Shown: positions 11,030 through 21,784, counted from the stretch's first letter. The stretch is 64,000 bases of DNA from Plasmopara viticola (GCA_001695595.3 MBPM02000004.1:372001-436000); one strand, 5' to 3'. Numbers and translations: made by a program. Notes: generated by a model from the sequence alone, not told the origin.

Positions 11030-11730
11030 CCTGGCACCACACTAAGAAGCTCGGAACACTCCTCGGCGATATTAAAGATCTATCCCGACGCAAGTCCCTG
11101 GCCACCCTCGCGCTCCACCGCCTCTGGTCCGTCTGGCCTCGCCCCACGTTCATTTCACCCAAGACTCGCATTCGACTGTACAACACCTACGTTCTACTAA
11201 TTCTGCTGTACAACTGCGCCACCTGGGCTCTTACCAAGTCAGAGCTCCACGGCCTCGAGAGTTTCCATCGCCGCCAGCTTCGCGGCTATCGCTACCCCCG
11301 ACCCATTTCGAATGCAAGACTCTACGACCTCTGTGATGAGCGGCCGCTGAGACTACGACTGACACAAGCTCGCTGGCGCCTGTTTGGCCATGTACTTCGC
11401 CGCTATCCCGACATTCCAGCTGACCTCCAGATGCGTGCCTACTTCTTCTCCACCGCAGCAAAATGGCGCGGACGTCCCCGCACCACGCTCCCCTCGACAC
11501 TCGACCACAATCTTGTTTCCCGTGGCTCCGGCTTTCGACTCCGGACAGCACAAGACCTCGAAGTGGTACGTACCCTTGCACAAGACCGAAAGAAATGGAA
11601 GACCCATACGACCTCGGTGCTGGATGCACTGCCCGCCGAACGAGACTCGACGTATGCGGACACCACTCTATGCCGTGGACTAGCCAGACTGAGCCTAGCA
11701 CGTGCATACCTTGGCAACGCGATAACGTAA
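11030..11730 (+). pseudogene. LINE reverse transcriptase C-terminal region, open
   Basis: A frame of about 230 codons is open to TAA at 11728-11730. It carries HTKKLGTLLGDIKDLSRRKS, a thumb-like YNTYVLLILLYNCATWAL, the FHRRQLRGYRYPRPISN region and GHVLRR..., typical of the part of LINE ORF2p downstream of the RT palm. It contains no YADD-type catalytic motif, so it cannot polymerise. The absence of stops over 700 bases in a deleted element suggests the deletion is young or the element moved after being deleted. Confidence 0.7.
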
Positions 11731-11749
11731 TACATTACATTACATTACC

Positions 11750-12775
11750 GGAATTACTTATCGGTTGTTCACTGAAAAAAATTCTTAACCTGGACGCCTC
11801 CTTTGTATAGGGTGCTGAGTGACTACACTACACCTGGTAACATTATTACGCCTACGTAAGTCAACTTTCAAGAGTTTGGGAGACCGAGATGAAACGAGCT
11901 ACCTTCCCGCATCTGTCATACATGCAGTTCTCACTGTTTGTAAGAGATTCTGGCTCTTATGGTCCTAGGGAAACGATTGCATGTGCAGCCAAACCGGTCC
12001 CAGGAAGCTGAAAAGCCGTATGGTGTTTGAGCTTACGTGCAAAGTCAATGCTCTAGGCTCCACAAAGCACATACTTAGATAGCCAGGAAGTAGCATGAAA
12101 TTGGAGTCTATGATTGTGGAGCTTCAGTTTCTTATAGAAAGTGATAGAGCATTTTTCCGTACCTAAGAAAAGTGAAGAGCCCTTGATTACGGATAATCAA
12201 GTGTGCGCGGAATTCAACATTCTCATCTTGGTTGCCGGGCTAAATGCTATAAATCGTAGAACCTATAAATCGTTTCATGGATTGCCTCAAATACTCGTGA
12301 GAAAGCAGTATACAGCGACAACTTTTTCGGCGAATTTTGCCTTCTACTAATGCTCACGCTTTCTTGCCTGCAAGCAAGGCAGGCGCAAGCTTTGAGCGTA
12401 CTGAATTAATAGGGCTGACGATTTCATTTCAAACGCTATTCCTTGGACAAATTAAGATGACTATGCTAATCGAGGGCCAAAAGATTTGCCCATTTGCACT
12501 TAACGCTATATAGCGCAAGTAGCGATATTTCTAAAGGCTACGAAACCAGGTATACATTCTCAGACATGCTCGCTCCTTCGCAATTCCATGGAGAGGCAAA
12601 ACCTCATCCTGTTTAGCCCAACGGGAAGTGTTCGTATACCCTTGAATCGTGTCGAATCTTTATAGGCTAATATGTTGCCGAGCGAAGACACATTCACTAT
12701 CTTGACAGCGGTAATCATGGCCATATAACATGTGCCTGTTTCAAGGGGATTCACGACAATAACCTGCAACTAACT
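11750..12775. other. Non-coding interval, no recognised feature
   Basis: The longest frames are about 69 codons and show no motif. I see no partner for this stretch elsewhere in the window. Confidence 0.4.
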
Positions 12776-12779
12776 CAAA

Positions 12780-13340
12780 GACTGTAGAAAATTGCTGGCA
12801 AAAGTCACGCCATTGTAGCCTCAAACGCGCAGATTACCATTAGAGGTGAAGTGCGCCAAGAGATAAGACTTAAAGTACTATGACGGGTGCGTCGTTGACA
12901 CAATTTATAAGAGCTTAGTCTCTTGGATGTAGGCAACTTAGTAGCGAAGAGCTAGCGGCGGTGGGCTGACACAAGTGATACTGAGGATAAAAAATACATT
13001 CTTGTTTCGGTCGACTTTGGCGTACTACAGATCTCGCGCTTCGGCTATCAGCCCAAATGGCCTACCGATACACGGAGCGAAAGCAACAGAAATGAGTTCA
13101 TATTGATTTTGGTACGGTAGGGCTTCAAACGTTCGTACGGTTAAAACAGACGCAGCTATTGAATCAAGATTGTGTAAACAATGTCATTGATTTGGCTTAG
13201 CGCTCATGAGCTCGCAAAGCTTAAGACGTGTCGTCGACTACTAGTTGGTTCAGTCCTGAAACATATAGTCTGCAACCTCAATCTCTTTTTGCAGCGGTAA
13301 CTAAATATCTTAAGATATCTCTGCTCGTGACTTCCATGAT
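12780..13340 (+). repeat. Dispersed repeat R1, copy 4 (inverted, long)
   Basis: It aligns along most of its length with 61680-62160 (GACTGTAGAAAATTGCTGGCAA versus GACTGTAAAAAATTGCTGGCAA; CGGCGGTGGGCT versus TGGCGGTGGGCT; ATCAGCCCAAA in both). Its 3' half is the reverse complement of 4590-4800. Stops are frequent. It lies about 190 bp left of copia A. Confidence 0.6.
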
Positions 13341-13527
13341 CTTATCCTAAACGGCGTGAAGCATGGTCATGTCAGATCTGGTGACCATCATATTTAGACG
13401 TATCTACAACATCAGCGCAATTCTGCTGAGGTACGGCTTCAACTTTTGAAGGAGTGTTTAAGTTGAGCTATTGTTTAGCTAGATTAAACAATAAGTTGAC
13501 CCTGGTGGCATTGTTGCAATGTGAAGT

Positions 13528-13671
13528 TGTTGAATTACACCGCTGAATGTATGTTGAACAGGTGGATGGCTTCACAGTATTTACAAGTACGTCACAGTTA
13601 GTAATTTAATATGGTTGCCGTTCATTGGTCAAGATAAATATATTCACTTCGGTTTTTACTTTCTATCAACA
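13528..13671 (+). repeat. Copia A 5' LTR
   Basis: It starts TGTTGAATTACACCGCTGAA and ends CTATCAACA. Conserved blocks shared with copia C-E are CACAGTTAGTAATT, GCCGTTCATTGGTC and GATAAATATATTCA; the last is an AT-rich TATA-like stretch followed by CGGTTTTTACTTTC. Confidence 0.92.
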
Positions 13672-13686
13672 GGTTAACAGCCGCAA
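13672..13686 (+). promoter_or_regulatory. Copia A primer-binding site (tRNA-Asn anticodon arm)
   Basis: GGTTAACAGCCGCAA follows the LTR with no gap. Its reverse complement, TTGCGGCTGTTAACC, has the sequence of a tRNA-Asn(GUU) anticodon stem-loop (loop CTGTTAA, anticodon GTT). All five copia elements carry the same 15 bases, which supports selection on this site. Confidence 0.75.
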
Positions 13687-13719
13687 ACAACAGCCTCGCA
13701 TCACCACACCTTCACCACC

Positions 13720-14480
13720 ATGACTATTAAGCGCACCGAAGTCCTCCTAGGAGATGGTAACTACTACCATTGGGAGTTTAACGTGAGCATGGCCCTCGCA
13801 AGGAAAGGGCTTCTGGGGCACATTATGGGCGCGAAGGACGAGAGCGAAATTACAGAGACGTGGCTCGTGAATGACGCCAAGGCATTGGGTATAATTGCCC
13901 AGGGCGTCGAGATTCAAGACCAGGCCAAGATACGGTCTACTACTCGTGCCTTGGAGGCATGGGAAACGCTTTGCGATTTCTACCATCTTTCCACCCTACA
14001 CAACCGTGTCACGATGACACGGCGCCTTCATGAGTTTAAGATGGAGAGTGGCACCCGCATGGTGGAACATCTGGACGCGTTCGATGAGCTGGTCGTGGGA
14101 CTCCAGATGACGGGAGAGCCGGTGTATGAATCGAGACAGCTAGTGGTGCTTCTCAGCAGCTTGTGGCGGAATATGAGATAATATCTTATATCGTGGAGAA
14201 CGCCAAGGATATCACTCTGATCGAAGTCAAGGAGAAGCTGTTGAAGGAGTCAGACAGACTACAGAAGAAGGAAGCAAGTGAGAAAGCGTTTCGAGCCACA
14301 GACAATGATGGACGGATCAAGGGCAGACGAGGAAGTGGCCGCAAGAGCTACGCGCCACGCAAGGGCGGTGGTTTTCGGGGAAAATGCTTCAATTTTGATC
14401 AGACTGGTCATATGAAATGGGGCTGTCCAGCTGCTGAGAACCGTTCCAGAAACCGTTATAGCGGTAATGATGCAATGTTT
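13720..14480 (+). pseudogene. Copia A gag
   Basis: The ATG at 13720 starts MTIKRTEVLLGDGNYYHWEF, the usual start of copia gag proteins of the DUF4219/UBN2 type, which package the RNA. The frame is lost near 14160 (LLSSL then a shift to EYE) and continues to a zinc knuckle at about 14385-14430, CFNFDQTGHMKWGC. The second Cys of the CX2CX4HX4C motif is Phe, so the knuckle should not bind zinc. The same start is used in copia C (TKR) and D (NKR). Confidence 0.85.
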
Positions 14481-14499
14481 GGTGTGGGGGATGAGCAAT

Positions 14500-17400
14500 C
14501 AGTAAGCTGGCTGATCGACAGTGGTGCGACGTCACACATGACCCCTCACCGAAGTGACATGATCGATTTCAAGCAACTAAAAGCCGACGTCAAGGTGAAA
14601 ATTACGCGTCGAAGGAGCTGGAACGGTGAAGCTTATCGGCTTAGATGGAAGACGCATATCGATGATGGAAGTGCTGCTTATCTCTGGACTTGACAGACGT
14701 CTACTGTCGGTGGGAAAGCTTGCAGAACGTGAACTAAGTGTGGAGTTTCAGCGTGCTTCGTGCATCATTTGGGACAAGAACGAAGCTTTGGCAACTAGGA
14801 CAAGAAATAGGAAAGCTTACACACTGGATTGTCAGCAAGAGGAGGCACGATCGGTGCAATACTCGGGAGCTGATAGTCAGTGGGAGTTATGGCACGCTCG
14901 TATGCGACATCCAAGTGAAGACGTTTTAGTGAAGACTATGCGATCCACAGAAGATATTCCTGCACTAAAACAAGATAGCAAGACCCTGTGTGGTGGATGC
15001 ATGAAGGGCAAGCAGACGATCGAAGCCTTTCCAGGACGCTCCATGACAAAGGCATCACGTGTATTGGATTTAGTTCACACAGACGTGATGGGATCCATGA
15101 AGACACTTTATAAAGTAGGTACTAAATACATTTTGACTTTTGTGAATAATTATTCATGATATGTGGTGGCTTACTTTATGGCAAAGAAGAGTGAAGTTGC
15201 CGACAAGATCAAGATGTTCAAAGCACTGCATGAGAATCAATAGGGAACCCGTATCAAGTGCCTGCGTTCGGACAACGGAGCGGAGTTTGTCAACAAGACA
15301 GTTACGGATTTTGTCAGCGGAACGGTATCGTACATCAGCGTACAGTACCATACAGTCCCCAACAAAACGGAATTGCAGAACGAATGAACCGCACGATAAT
15401 AGAAAAGGCACGGAGCATGCTACACTACAAGTGTGTTCCGACATGTTGGTGGGCAGAGGCAGTAAGCACTGCGGTGTACCTGATCAACCGCTCTCCTAAT
15501 ACAATGCACCCAAACAACACCTCGTATGAACTGGGATTTAAGATGAAGCCTCGGATGGATCATCTTGGGGTGTTTGGGTCTCACGGATATGCTCACGTTG
15601 ATCAAGTAAAGAGGACGAAGCTCGAAGCCGGAAGCTTAAAGTGCATGTTCCTTGGTTATGCCGAAGACGTCAAAGGATACCGACTTTACGATTTGGAGAA
15701 AGACAAGATATCAGTTTCACGGTCGGAGAAGCTGGACGAGCGTGAAGTGGGCGTCATTTATGAGATGCGCCCGCCCAAACAAATAATTGTGATACACGTT
15801 GCCAAAGACAACGACGAAAGTGCAGTGTCCGGGCCGACAGAACACCAACAAGATCAAGATGAACTTATGGAATGTGAAGAAGAAGATGAAATTCTAGATG
15901 CTCCAATGAATGTGGAGGAGTCCGACACAAATGAGTCAAGGGTCGAGATGCTTCGATTACCGACCTCAGTATACTCTGAACTGACAGAGTACAGAACTCC
16001 TACACTGGATGCACAGGATGATCGATTGGTATTTCGACCGCAAGTCGAACGTTCAAGGCGTACACATGAACCAATGTTATTGTTGGAGAACGGATTGGAT
16101 GCCGATGAAAGTCTGGAACGAAGCGAAGGACCACCATCTTCAAAGCGTGCAAGGATTGATGAAGACGGCCTTATAGCTTAAGCTATTCTCGCTTACGCTG
16201 TGAGTGCTGGTGAAGAATCAGACTTGCCTACCACGTATGCGCAGGCAATGTCTAGTGACGAGGCAGAACAGTGGCGACAAGCGATGGACGCCGAATTACA
16301 GTCGCATCACCAAAACAAAACATGGACACTCGTTCCACGACAATCAATTGGACGTACGATTGGATGCCGCTGGGTCTTTGCTAAAAAAAAGTTGACCAGA
16401 ATGGATGTGTTGTGCGCTACAAAGCACGATTGGTGGCCAAAGGTTTCAAGCAGAAATACGGCGCGAGACTTACTCTCCAGTGGCCGACATGAACGCAATT
16501 CGAGTTGTACTCGCAGTGTGTGCGGTTTTAGGCTACAAAATGGACAGCTGGACGTCGACACCGCCTTTCTCAACAGTGTGCTGTCGGATCGTGTTCACAT
16601 GGAACTTCCGACTGGTGTTAAGGGAGCTCAAGGATTTGCATGTCAGCTGAACGAAGCTATATATGGACTCAAGCAAGCTGCAAGCGTTTGGAACAAGACG
16701 ATCGACAACGTCTTCAAGAAGAACGAATTTTAAAAGTTGCGGAGCGGATCAATGCGTCTACGTGAAAAAAGTGAAAGAAGGTTATGTGTACGTATGTCTT
16801 TATGTCGATGATATTATCATTGCAGCCAAGACGAGCGACGATATTCTAGAGGTCAAGAGGACGCTAAAAGGTGTTTACAAGATGAAGGATCTCGGTATGG
16901 CGAAGTTTATCCTGGGCACGGAGATCGACCACGACATGACAGCTTCCACACTAATGATCAAGCAAACACGCTACATAAACGACGTGGCTGAACGATTTGG
17001 ACAGAAAAACCCCAAGAACGTCGACAATCCGTGTACGTCCGGTCTCAAGCTGTCAACATCACAGTCACCAAGTACAGAAGCTGAGCGTTCCGAGATGCGG
17101 TCACGACCATACCGCTCACTAGTTGGATGTCTGCTATATGTTACAACTTGCACTCGGCCGGACGTCGCATACATCGTGACACAACTGTCTCGATTTCTCG
17201 AGAATCCGGGGTTACCACATTGGAACGCCGCAATTCGTGTATTGCGCTACTTAAATTCGACACGTCATCATGGGATAGTTTACCAAAGAGGGACGGGAAA
17301 GGTGATTGTTGAACCTTTTTCGGATGCTGGCTGGGGTAGCAACACTGATGACAGACGGTCTGTCTCAAGTTTGCTGGTCAACATTGGTAAAGATCCGATT

Positions 17401-17797
17401 GTATTCAAGTCCAAGTATCGGAGAACCGTCGCACTAAGTTCCGCAGAAGCAGAGTATATGGTGCTAAGCTTGTGCACACAAGAAGTGCTTTGGGCGCGCT
17501 ATGCTCAAGGACATGGGTCAAGAACAAGTGAAAGGCACGCAAGTATGGGAAGACAATCAAGGTGCGATAGCTTTGGCAAACAACGCGGGCTACCAAGCAT
17601 GTACAAAGCACGTAGGCATCAGACATCACTTTGTTCGGGAGAACATTCAGCATGGATAACTCAAGATTGGCTACATTGATACGAAGAGTCAGCCTGCAGA
17701 TATGTTAACCAAGGCGCTTGGAACCAAGATGCTGAAGCATCTGCGCGAAACCTCCGAAATCAAGACCAAGTCAGCAACAAAGTACACACAGCATTAG
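14500..17797 (+). pseudogene. Copia A pol (protease, integrase, RT, RNase H)
   Basis: Protease LIDSGATSHMTPH is at about 14511-14550. The integrase HHCC region (LWHARMRHP...CGGCMKGKQ) is near 14887-15012, the first catalytic Asp in LVHTDVMG at about 15070, the second in CLRSDNGAEF at about 15260-15290, and the Glu in SPQQNGIAERMNR near 15357. RT has YGLKQAA (16660) and the catalytic LYVDDIIIA (16800-16825). RNase H has DAGWGSNTDDRRSVS and SSAEAEYM, ending at ...LTKALGTKMLKHL and a stop at 17795-17797. Lesions include stops near 15157, 15241 and 16180 and frameshifts near 14620, 15290, 16460 and 17500. Confidence 0.88.
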
Positions 17798-17810
17798 CGG
17801 TGAGTGGGAT

Positions 17811-17946
17811 TGTTAAAATTACTTCGCTGAATGCATGTTTAACAGGTGGATGGCTTCACACTATTTACAAGTACGTCACAGTTAGTAATTACATATGGTA
17901 GCCGTTCATTGGTCAAGATAAATATATTTTTGCCATCTTCTCAACA
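17811..17946 (+). repeat. Copia A 3' LTR
   Basis: It begins TGTTAAAATTACTTCGCTGA directly after a purine-rich tract (GGTGAGTGGGAT) and ends TTCTCAACA. Compared with the 5' LTR it is 8 bp shorter: the CTTCGGTTTT block before the end is replaced by TTTTGCCATC. Confidence 0.9.
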
Positions 17947-17951
17947 GAAGT

Positions 17952-18415
17952 ACGACTGACATCAACACTTTTCGCTTCCATCTTCGTGCACAGCGGCTCA
18001 GTAAATCGTCTAAAAGTAATAATAGAAGTTATATCATTCTCGTTATACACAAAGGTCGCCTGTACGTTAAACTTAAGTCGTTCTTTTTTTGCGATACGGA
18101 GAATTTTTGTGCTGGGTAAATAGGTGGCGCTCGTGCTGATATGGAGTATGTGACTTCCAACTGTGCACAACTAAAACGCAAAATCAAACTAACCTGCACA
18201 GACAGCAAATTGGGGGCTGAAAAAAGGTTATCACAAAACTTTACACAAAGTCTCTTGCTGTGAATTCCCTTTGACATCAAAGAGCACGTGTGTCTTGGAT
18301 TGCCTGATCTAGCGCGCGCATTGATTGATGTACATTTAAGAACACAATTCACTCATATCGTATTATGATTGTTGGCTACGTTGCCAAGCTATCTTTTTTG
18401 CAAAGTTTAATGTTG
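17952..18415. other. Short interval between copia A and the lectin locus
   Basis: A minus-strand frame of 107 codons (18029-18352) has no recognisable motif. I see no other feature. Confidence 0.35.
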
Positions 18416-18419
18416 CCAG

Positions 18420-18760
18420 ACATCGTCATTCGTATGTTGGTGTGTCTGTACCAAAACACTGGTATAGTGCCGCCCGAATGACGATCAGACCAAAAAAGGC
18501 GCAAAAATGAACAATACGTTGTTGAATTTTCAACCGAGATTTGAAGGAAATGCACAGTGCTTCGAGACCTTGTGGGCTTTTAGCTGTCAAGTTCTTATGC
18601 TATCATATAGCACAATATCACAATATCGCCTGAGCTAAGATACTGGTCAAACGACACCATCATTAACGCTTGTCGTGATTTGTAGACCCTCAAGAGAACA
18701 GAGAGACGATGGTAGATAGCCTCTCTTGAACCACGATCGCGTCATCCTACAGAAGGGTGA
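18420..18760 (-). repeat. Repeat R3, copy 2: duplicated upstream flank of the lectin gene
   Basis: The reverse complement resembles 46540-46870 and 6390-6700 (AACGACACCATC and GTAGACCC blocks, GATCGCGTCAT). Here and at 46 kb it lies about 400 bp upstream of the lectin start in the same gene-relative orientation, so it belongs to the duplicated lectin locus. A short inverted repeat ATCGTCATTCG/CGAATGACGAT spans 18423-18485. Confidence 0.55.
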
Positions 18761-19000
18761 TGGTCGCGTAATTCAATTCGTGCTCAAGTACCAAGATATG
18801 TCAGTGAAGTAGACGAAGTCTACCTTATGCTTGTTTTGTTTCATCCAGAATAAATCCAAAAGACACGGGTAAATGATCTATACGCTCTGTCGCATAACAA
18901 TCTGACACTAACGACGTGCATAAACACGAGTAGATTACTTCCATCGACACATCCGTCACTCGATCCTCGTGTCGTTATCATCAACTCAAGCCAACAACGT

Positions 19001-19010
19001 GCTCCATTCC
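19001..19010 (+). promoter_or_regulatory. Possible oomycete initiator upstream of the lectin
   Basis: GCTCCATTCC, 72 bp before the ATG, resembles the oomycete transcription-start consensus GCTCATTYY with one extra C. Position and composition fit, but a single near-match is weak evidence. Confidence 0.3.
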
Positions 19011-19081
19011 AGCTTGTAGGCACTTGCTTACAACTCGTCACTTTAAAAAAAACATTTCTCCTACCCACGCGATCTACTTCG

Positions 19082-19639
19082 ATGAAGCTCTTTTTCCACG
19101 TTTTGGCGACACTTGCGGTTGTCGAAGGCAGAGGGGCAGTCATGGTTCCCGGAGGAGGAGGAGGGGGGTCATCCACAACTCGTGCGAACGCGATAACGTG
19201 CGATAACGCGGGTGGGACCGGAGGTAAGCCCTTTGACGACAAAAGTCTCGTTAGCGATGGGCAAACTATGTCAGAGACCAAACTCTGCAGTGACGAGCGT
19301 CTGGATGGCATTGGCTACACGATCGCGCCAAAGGGGAAACCGAGCAAAGATATATTCCACGGCTCGAAAAAAAAGTGTAACGTGATTTCTCTTGCCGAAA
19401 ACGATTACATTACTTCGTACGAGCTGCACATTGCAAACATGCATAACCCAGGATACAAGCGCATTGGTTACATCAAGGTCACTACTGCAAACAAGAAGGT
19501 TCATGAAGCCGGCAAGGTTAAGAAACAGTCGGACAACTCTGTAGTCTGTACAGCTCCTGCTGGACAGCAACTCGGGGGGTTCAGCGGGAGCGCTGGGCAA
19601 GAAGTGGATGTGCTCACGCCTATATGGACACCGATTTAA
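19082..19639 (+). CDS. Secreted jacalin-like lectin domain protein
   Basis: An intact 185-codon intronless gene. The N-terminus MKLFFHVLATLAVVEG is a plausible signal peptide, followed by a Gly/Ser/Thr-rich linker (GGGGGGSS). From about residue 38 the protein follows the jacalin-like fold: GGTGGKPFDD, then LDGIGYTI, FHGSKKK, LAENDYITSYELH, RIGYIKV, and C-terminal GQQLGGFSGSAGQEVD...WTPI. Such domains bind mannose- or galactose-type sugars; secreted versions are known in oomycetes, where a wall or host-glycan role is presumed. The mature part has four Cys, enough for two disulfides. The start is supported by a pseudogene beginning MKLFFYVLT at 46449. A jacalin-like function is inferred from motifs only. 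Confidence 0.8.
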   Translation: MKLFFHVLATLAVVEGRGAVMVPGGGGGGSSTTRANAITCDNAGGTGGKPFDDKSLVSDGQTMSETKLCSDERLDGIGYTIAPKGKPSKDIFHGSKKKCNVISLAENDYITSYELHIANMHNPGYKRIGYIKVTTANKKVHEAGKVKKQSDNSVVCTAPAGQQLGGFSGSAGQEVDVLTPIWTPI

Positions 19640-19957
19640 AATCCTAGTCTGTGGCCACGCCTGCAAGCCAGCCTACTCAAACGCAACATGACCAGGCCTG
19701 GTACCAATTTCAGCCGCCATTCTTCTTTTTTCACGGACATTACTTCGTTTCTGTAAACAATAGAGTAAACAAATAGAAAGAGTTTTGATTGACTGCTTTA
19801 AATTTTTGTTTACAGTTTCTGCGAGAAGCGAAGAATGTGTAAAGGGTTAGTGCGTTGCATACACGAGATTTAGGATTCTTTTATCAGCAACCAATCCAGC
19901 AAAGTGAAGCTATTCGATTAAGCCCTTGATCGCAAAAGACACTTGTTTAATCCTCTT
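19640..19957. other. Spacer between two convergent genes
   Basis: The lectin gene (+) and the broken secreted-protein gene (-) converge here. AT-rich runs such as AAACAATAGAGTAAAC may hold 3' ends, but no clean polyadenylation signal stands out. Confidence 0.4.
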
Positions 19958-20571
19958 TTATTTCGTACCAAAGCTTTGCTTCCATCTGTCGCGCTTCAAG
20001 GCATGAGTCATCAAGACCTTAGCTCCTTGTATCTTCTGACGAGGACTTTCTTCGTTCTCATCAGAGATGTCGTCGTCACTGTCGTCTGTGGTTGAACAAT
20101 GGTGACCGATCTTCGCTCCAATATCACCAGCATGAATGAGCTGTGCCTAATAAACCCACTGAGCTAATCCACATGTGGTGTCGCCTTTGAAAACGGCGAT
20201 AACGTCCGAAAACGTGCCACCTTCTTGTGGGTTTGATAAACTTGACGTACCTGATGCGTGTTGGCCATGCTTCTGTCCGATTTGCACCTTCCACGCAACA
20301 ACGTCACTGTCATCGACCAGATTGAAGTCGTTCACTTGTCCTGCGACATGCCGTGCGAAGATGAAGCGAAGACGCCGAAACAAATCACGCGTTCACCTTG
20401 ACCACTTAAAAGAGTCTTTACTCGTTGTCCAAGGCTGACAATCTTTGAGTCTTTAGGCATGTCTCCGTGAGGCTGTCTCATCATACAGTACGAAGTGGTC
20501 CGTTGAAAACCTATTTTAGCAGCGATAGCTTGTACAGCAGCAAGCGCAACAATACCAAGTATGAGGTTCAT
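19958..20571 (-). pseudogene. Broken gene for a small secreted protein, family unknown
   Basis: The ATG at 20571 begins MNLILGIVALAAVQAIAA, a strong signal-peptide candidate. The frame runs through QRTTSYCMM and SLGQRVKTLL to ICFGVFA, then a shift near 20350-20380 is needed to continue as FNLVDDSDVVAWKVQIGQK and FSDVIAVFKGDTTCGLAQW. A TAG at about 20147 follows VY; the same frame then continues AQLIHAGDIGAKIG and an acidic tail (DDSDDDISDENEES) to TAA at 19958. So one frameshift and one nonsense mutation disrupt a protein of about 200 residues. A diverged copy lies at 51870-52300. I recognise no domain. An intron over the shift is possible, but no clear GT-AG pair was seen. Confidence 0.6.
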
Positions 20572-21780
20572 TGGAGTCGATTGGGTCGTCAGAAGAAGTA
20601 ACGGAATTTCCGAGGCAAGAAAAAAAAGGACTTTGCGGGATGAATGCGTTACGTAAAGTGCAATGTTGAGTTGTTTGTCCGTGTTGTGGCGGTTCTTATC
20701 CAAGACAGTTAGTCCAGTTCACTCCACTGATCCAAACTTCACTCCTACCCACAGAAACCATCGACGTATTCCATCAGTCTTACATTGTTGGTCTATGCAT
20801 GCTGAACAATGGTCAAAATAGAGATGGTGCTGCATTTTTGAGTCCAGAATCAATGACTAGCAGCGTTGGCATATATACTACATACCATCAGATTTTTGCA
20901 CTACTCACTAATCAGTTTTAGTAGTAATACTTTGAGCGTAGCGTAAGCAAAATTAAAGGTGGGACGTAAGCAACGCTTTTCTCAGCCATCAAAGTTGCTA
21001 TGTATAAAATTGCCATGCGGATGATTCGGCAAGACCAAAACAATATCTTTCTAAACTGTGCCTTAGTTAATTTTCTGTCGATAAAAAGTATATTCAACGA
21101 ATGCTTTTCAGTCAGATCTTGATATACTATACACGCAGAACCTCTCTCAAGACGCACAATGTACTAACATCGTCCATGCCCGAGTGATATCAATTCTTAG
21201 ACTGTAGAGTAAGAGTTAGTGCATCACAGGCGAGAAATCCTTTCCCTAGAGTATAATGCGACTTATATATAGGCGCGGGTCTCCCTCCAAACCCTCTTTT
21301 TAATGTCAATGACGATTTTGCTCGCCTTCAAGTGAGTCGCTTGCACACTACCTTGAGGCTTTTGATACTACTAAAAACCTTCGCTCATAACTCACCGCTA
21401 AAAAAGGAGTTTATTGAATGTTTCTAACTTCTTGATAGGTTACATGACAAAGATGGTCATCGTTGTTGCCTTAAGAAATATTTGGGAATCTTCGTGAATT
21501 TTTCAAAGACAATTCGAGCTATTAAAGCGTTAGATCTATAAATGCGTACATTTACCTTTTCGTCTCGTACTGAGTCCATGCGAGTGGAGCAGTACCTACA
21601 ATACGAGCTTGATAGGCTCAAGACTCGTCGTCGACTGCAAGCATACTGTCAAACCTGCGAGAAAGCTTTGCTAGTGTACCTTTCACTTTTAACACCAATA
21701 GTGGCATGAGCGTGGTCAATGACGCTGAGTACCTCAAGAAAAAGCTTTTATGGCGTCAATTCACTTTTGCTAAGTAGGGT
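19990..21780. repeat. Segmental duplication, copy 1
   Basis: This whole stretch aligns in order with 51850-53330: the secreted-protein gene, its upstream region (TCATTGGAGTCGAT in both), ATGCCCGAGTG/ATACCCGAGTG near 21178 and 52778 followed by GTGCATCAC, AAGACAATT near 21505 and 53110, and TGCGAGTGGAGCAGTA near 21577 versus TGCGAGTGGGGCAGTA near 53203. Many small indels separate the copies, so the duplication is old. Confidence 0.65.
21540..21780 (+). repeat. Dispersed repeat R1, copy 5
   Basis: The plus strand translates as QYELDRLKTRRRLQAYC, the best-preserved version of this motif in the window. The copies at 53220 (QYKLDWLATRRG) and in reverse at 43690 (YEIDRLKTRRPLQAY) match it. It forms the right end of the segmental duplication. 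Confidence 0.6.
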
Positions 21781-21784
21781 CTTT

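Larger units (their letters stand above)
10603..11749 (+). mobile_element. Internally deleted non-LTR retrotransposon (LINE)
   Basis: The element is GC-rich against AT-rich flanks. It starts at GGAAAAGGTTGGGGTGACGC, has an N-terminal endonuclease piece (10780-10925) joined to the C-terminal part of reverse transcriptase (about 11030-11730), and ends in a pentamer tail of repeated TACAT after GATAACGTAA. The middle of ORF2, including the RT catalytic core, is missing. The 5' and 3' ends match those of two mini-elements at 38051-38366 and 40745-41074, so these are true termini. No clear target-site duplication was found. The well-preserved frame suggests a recent origin. Confidence 0.8.
13528..17946 (+). 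mobile_element. Ty1/copia element A, complete structure, degenerate coding
   Basis: A 4.4-kb LTR retrotransposon bounded by 144-bp and 136-bp LTRs that begin TGTT and end CAACA, flanked by a perfect 5-bp target duplication GAAGT (13523-13527 and 17947-17951). The order is LTR, primer-binding site, gag, protease, integrase, reverse transcriptase, RNase H, polypurine tract, LTR, diagnostic of Ty1/copia. The coding region has several frameshifts and stops. The LTRs differ at about ten positions plus a short gap near the 3' end, so the insertion is older than copia D. Confidence 0.93.

Noticed and set aside
11231..11707. 158-codon minus-strand frame
   Set aside because: It is antisense to the LINE RT C-terminal frame; the high GC content lengthens chance frames.
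18841..19311. 156-codon minus-strand frame over the lectin start
   Set aside because: The plus strand has a signal peptide, the jacalin motifs and a paralogous pseudogene; the minus frame has none.
19271..19666. 131-codon minus-strand frame over the lectin end
   Set aside because: It is antisense to the jacalin-like domain.
20145..20170. tRNA-like D-arm (TTAGCTCAGTGGG) on the minus strand
   Set aside because: It lies in the coding sequence GLAQWVY of the secreted-protein pseudogene, and no T-arm or acceptor stem follows.
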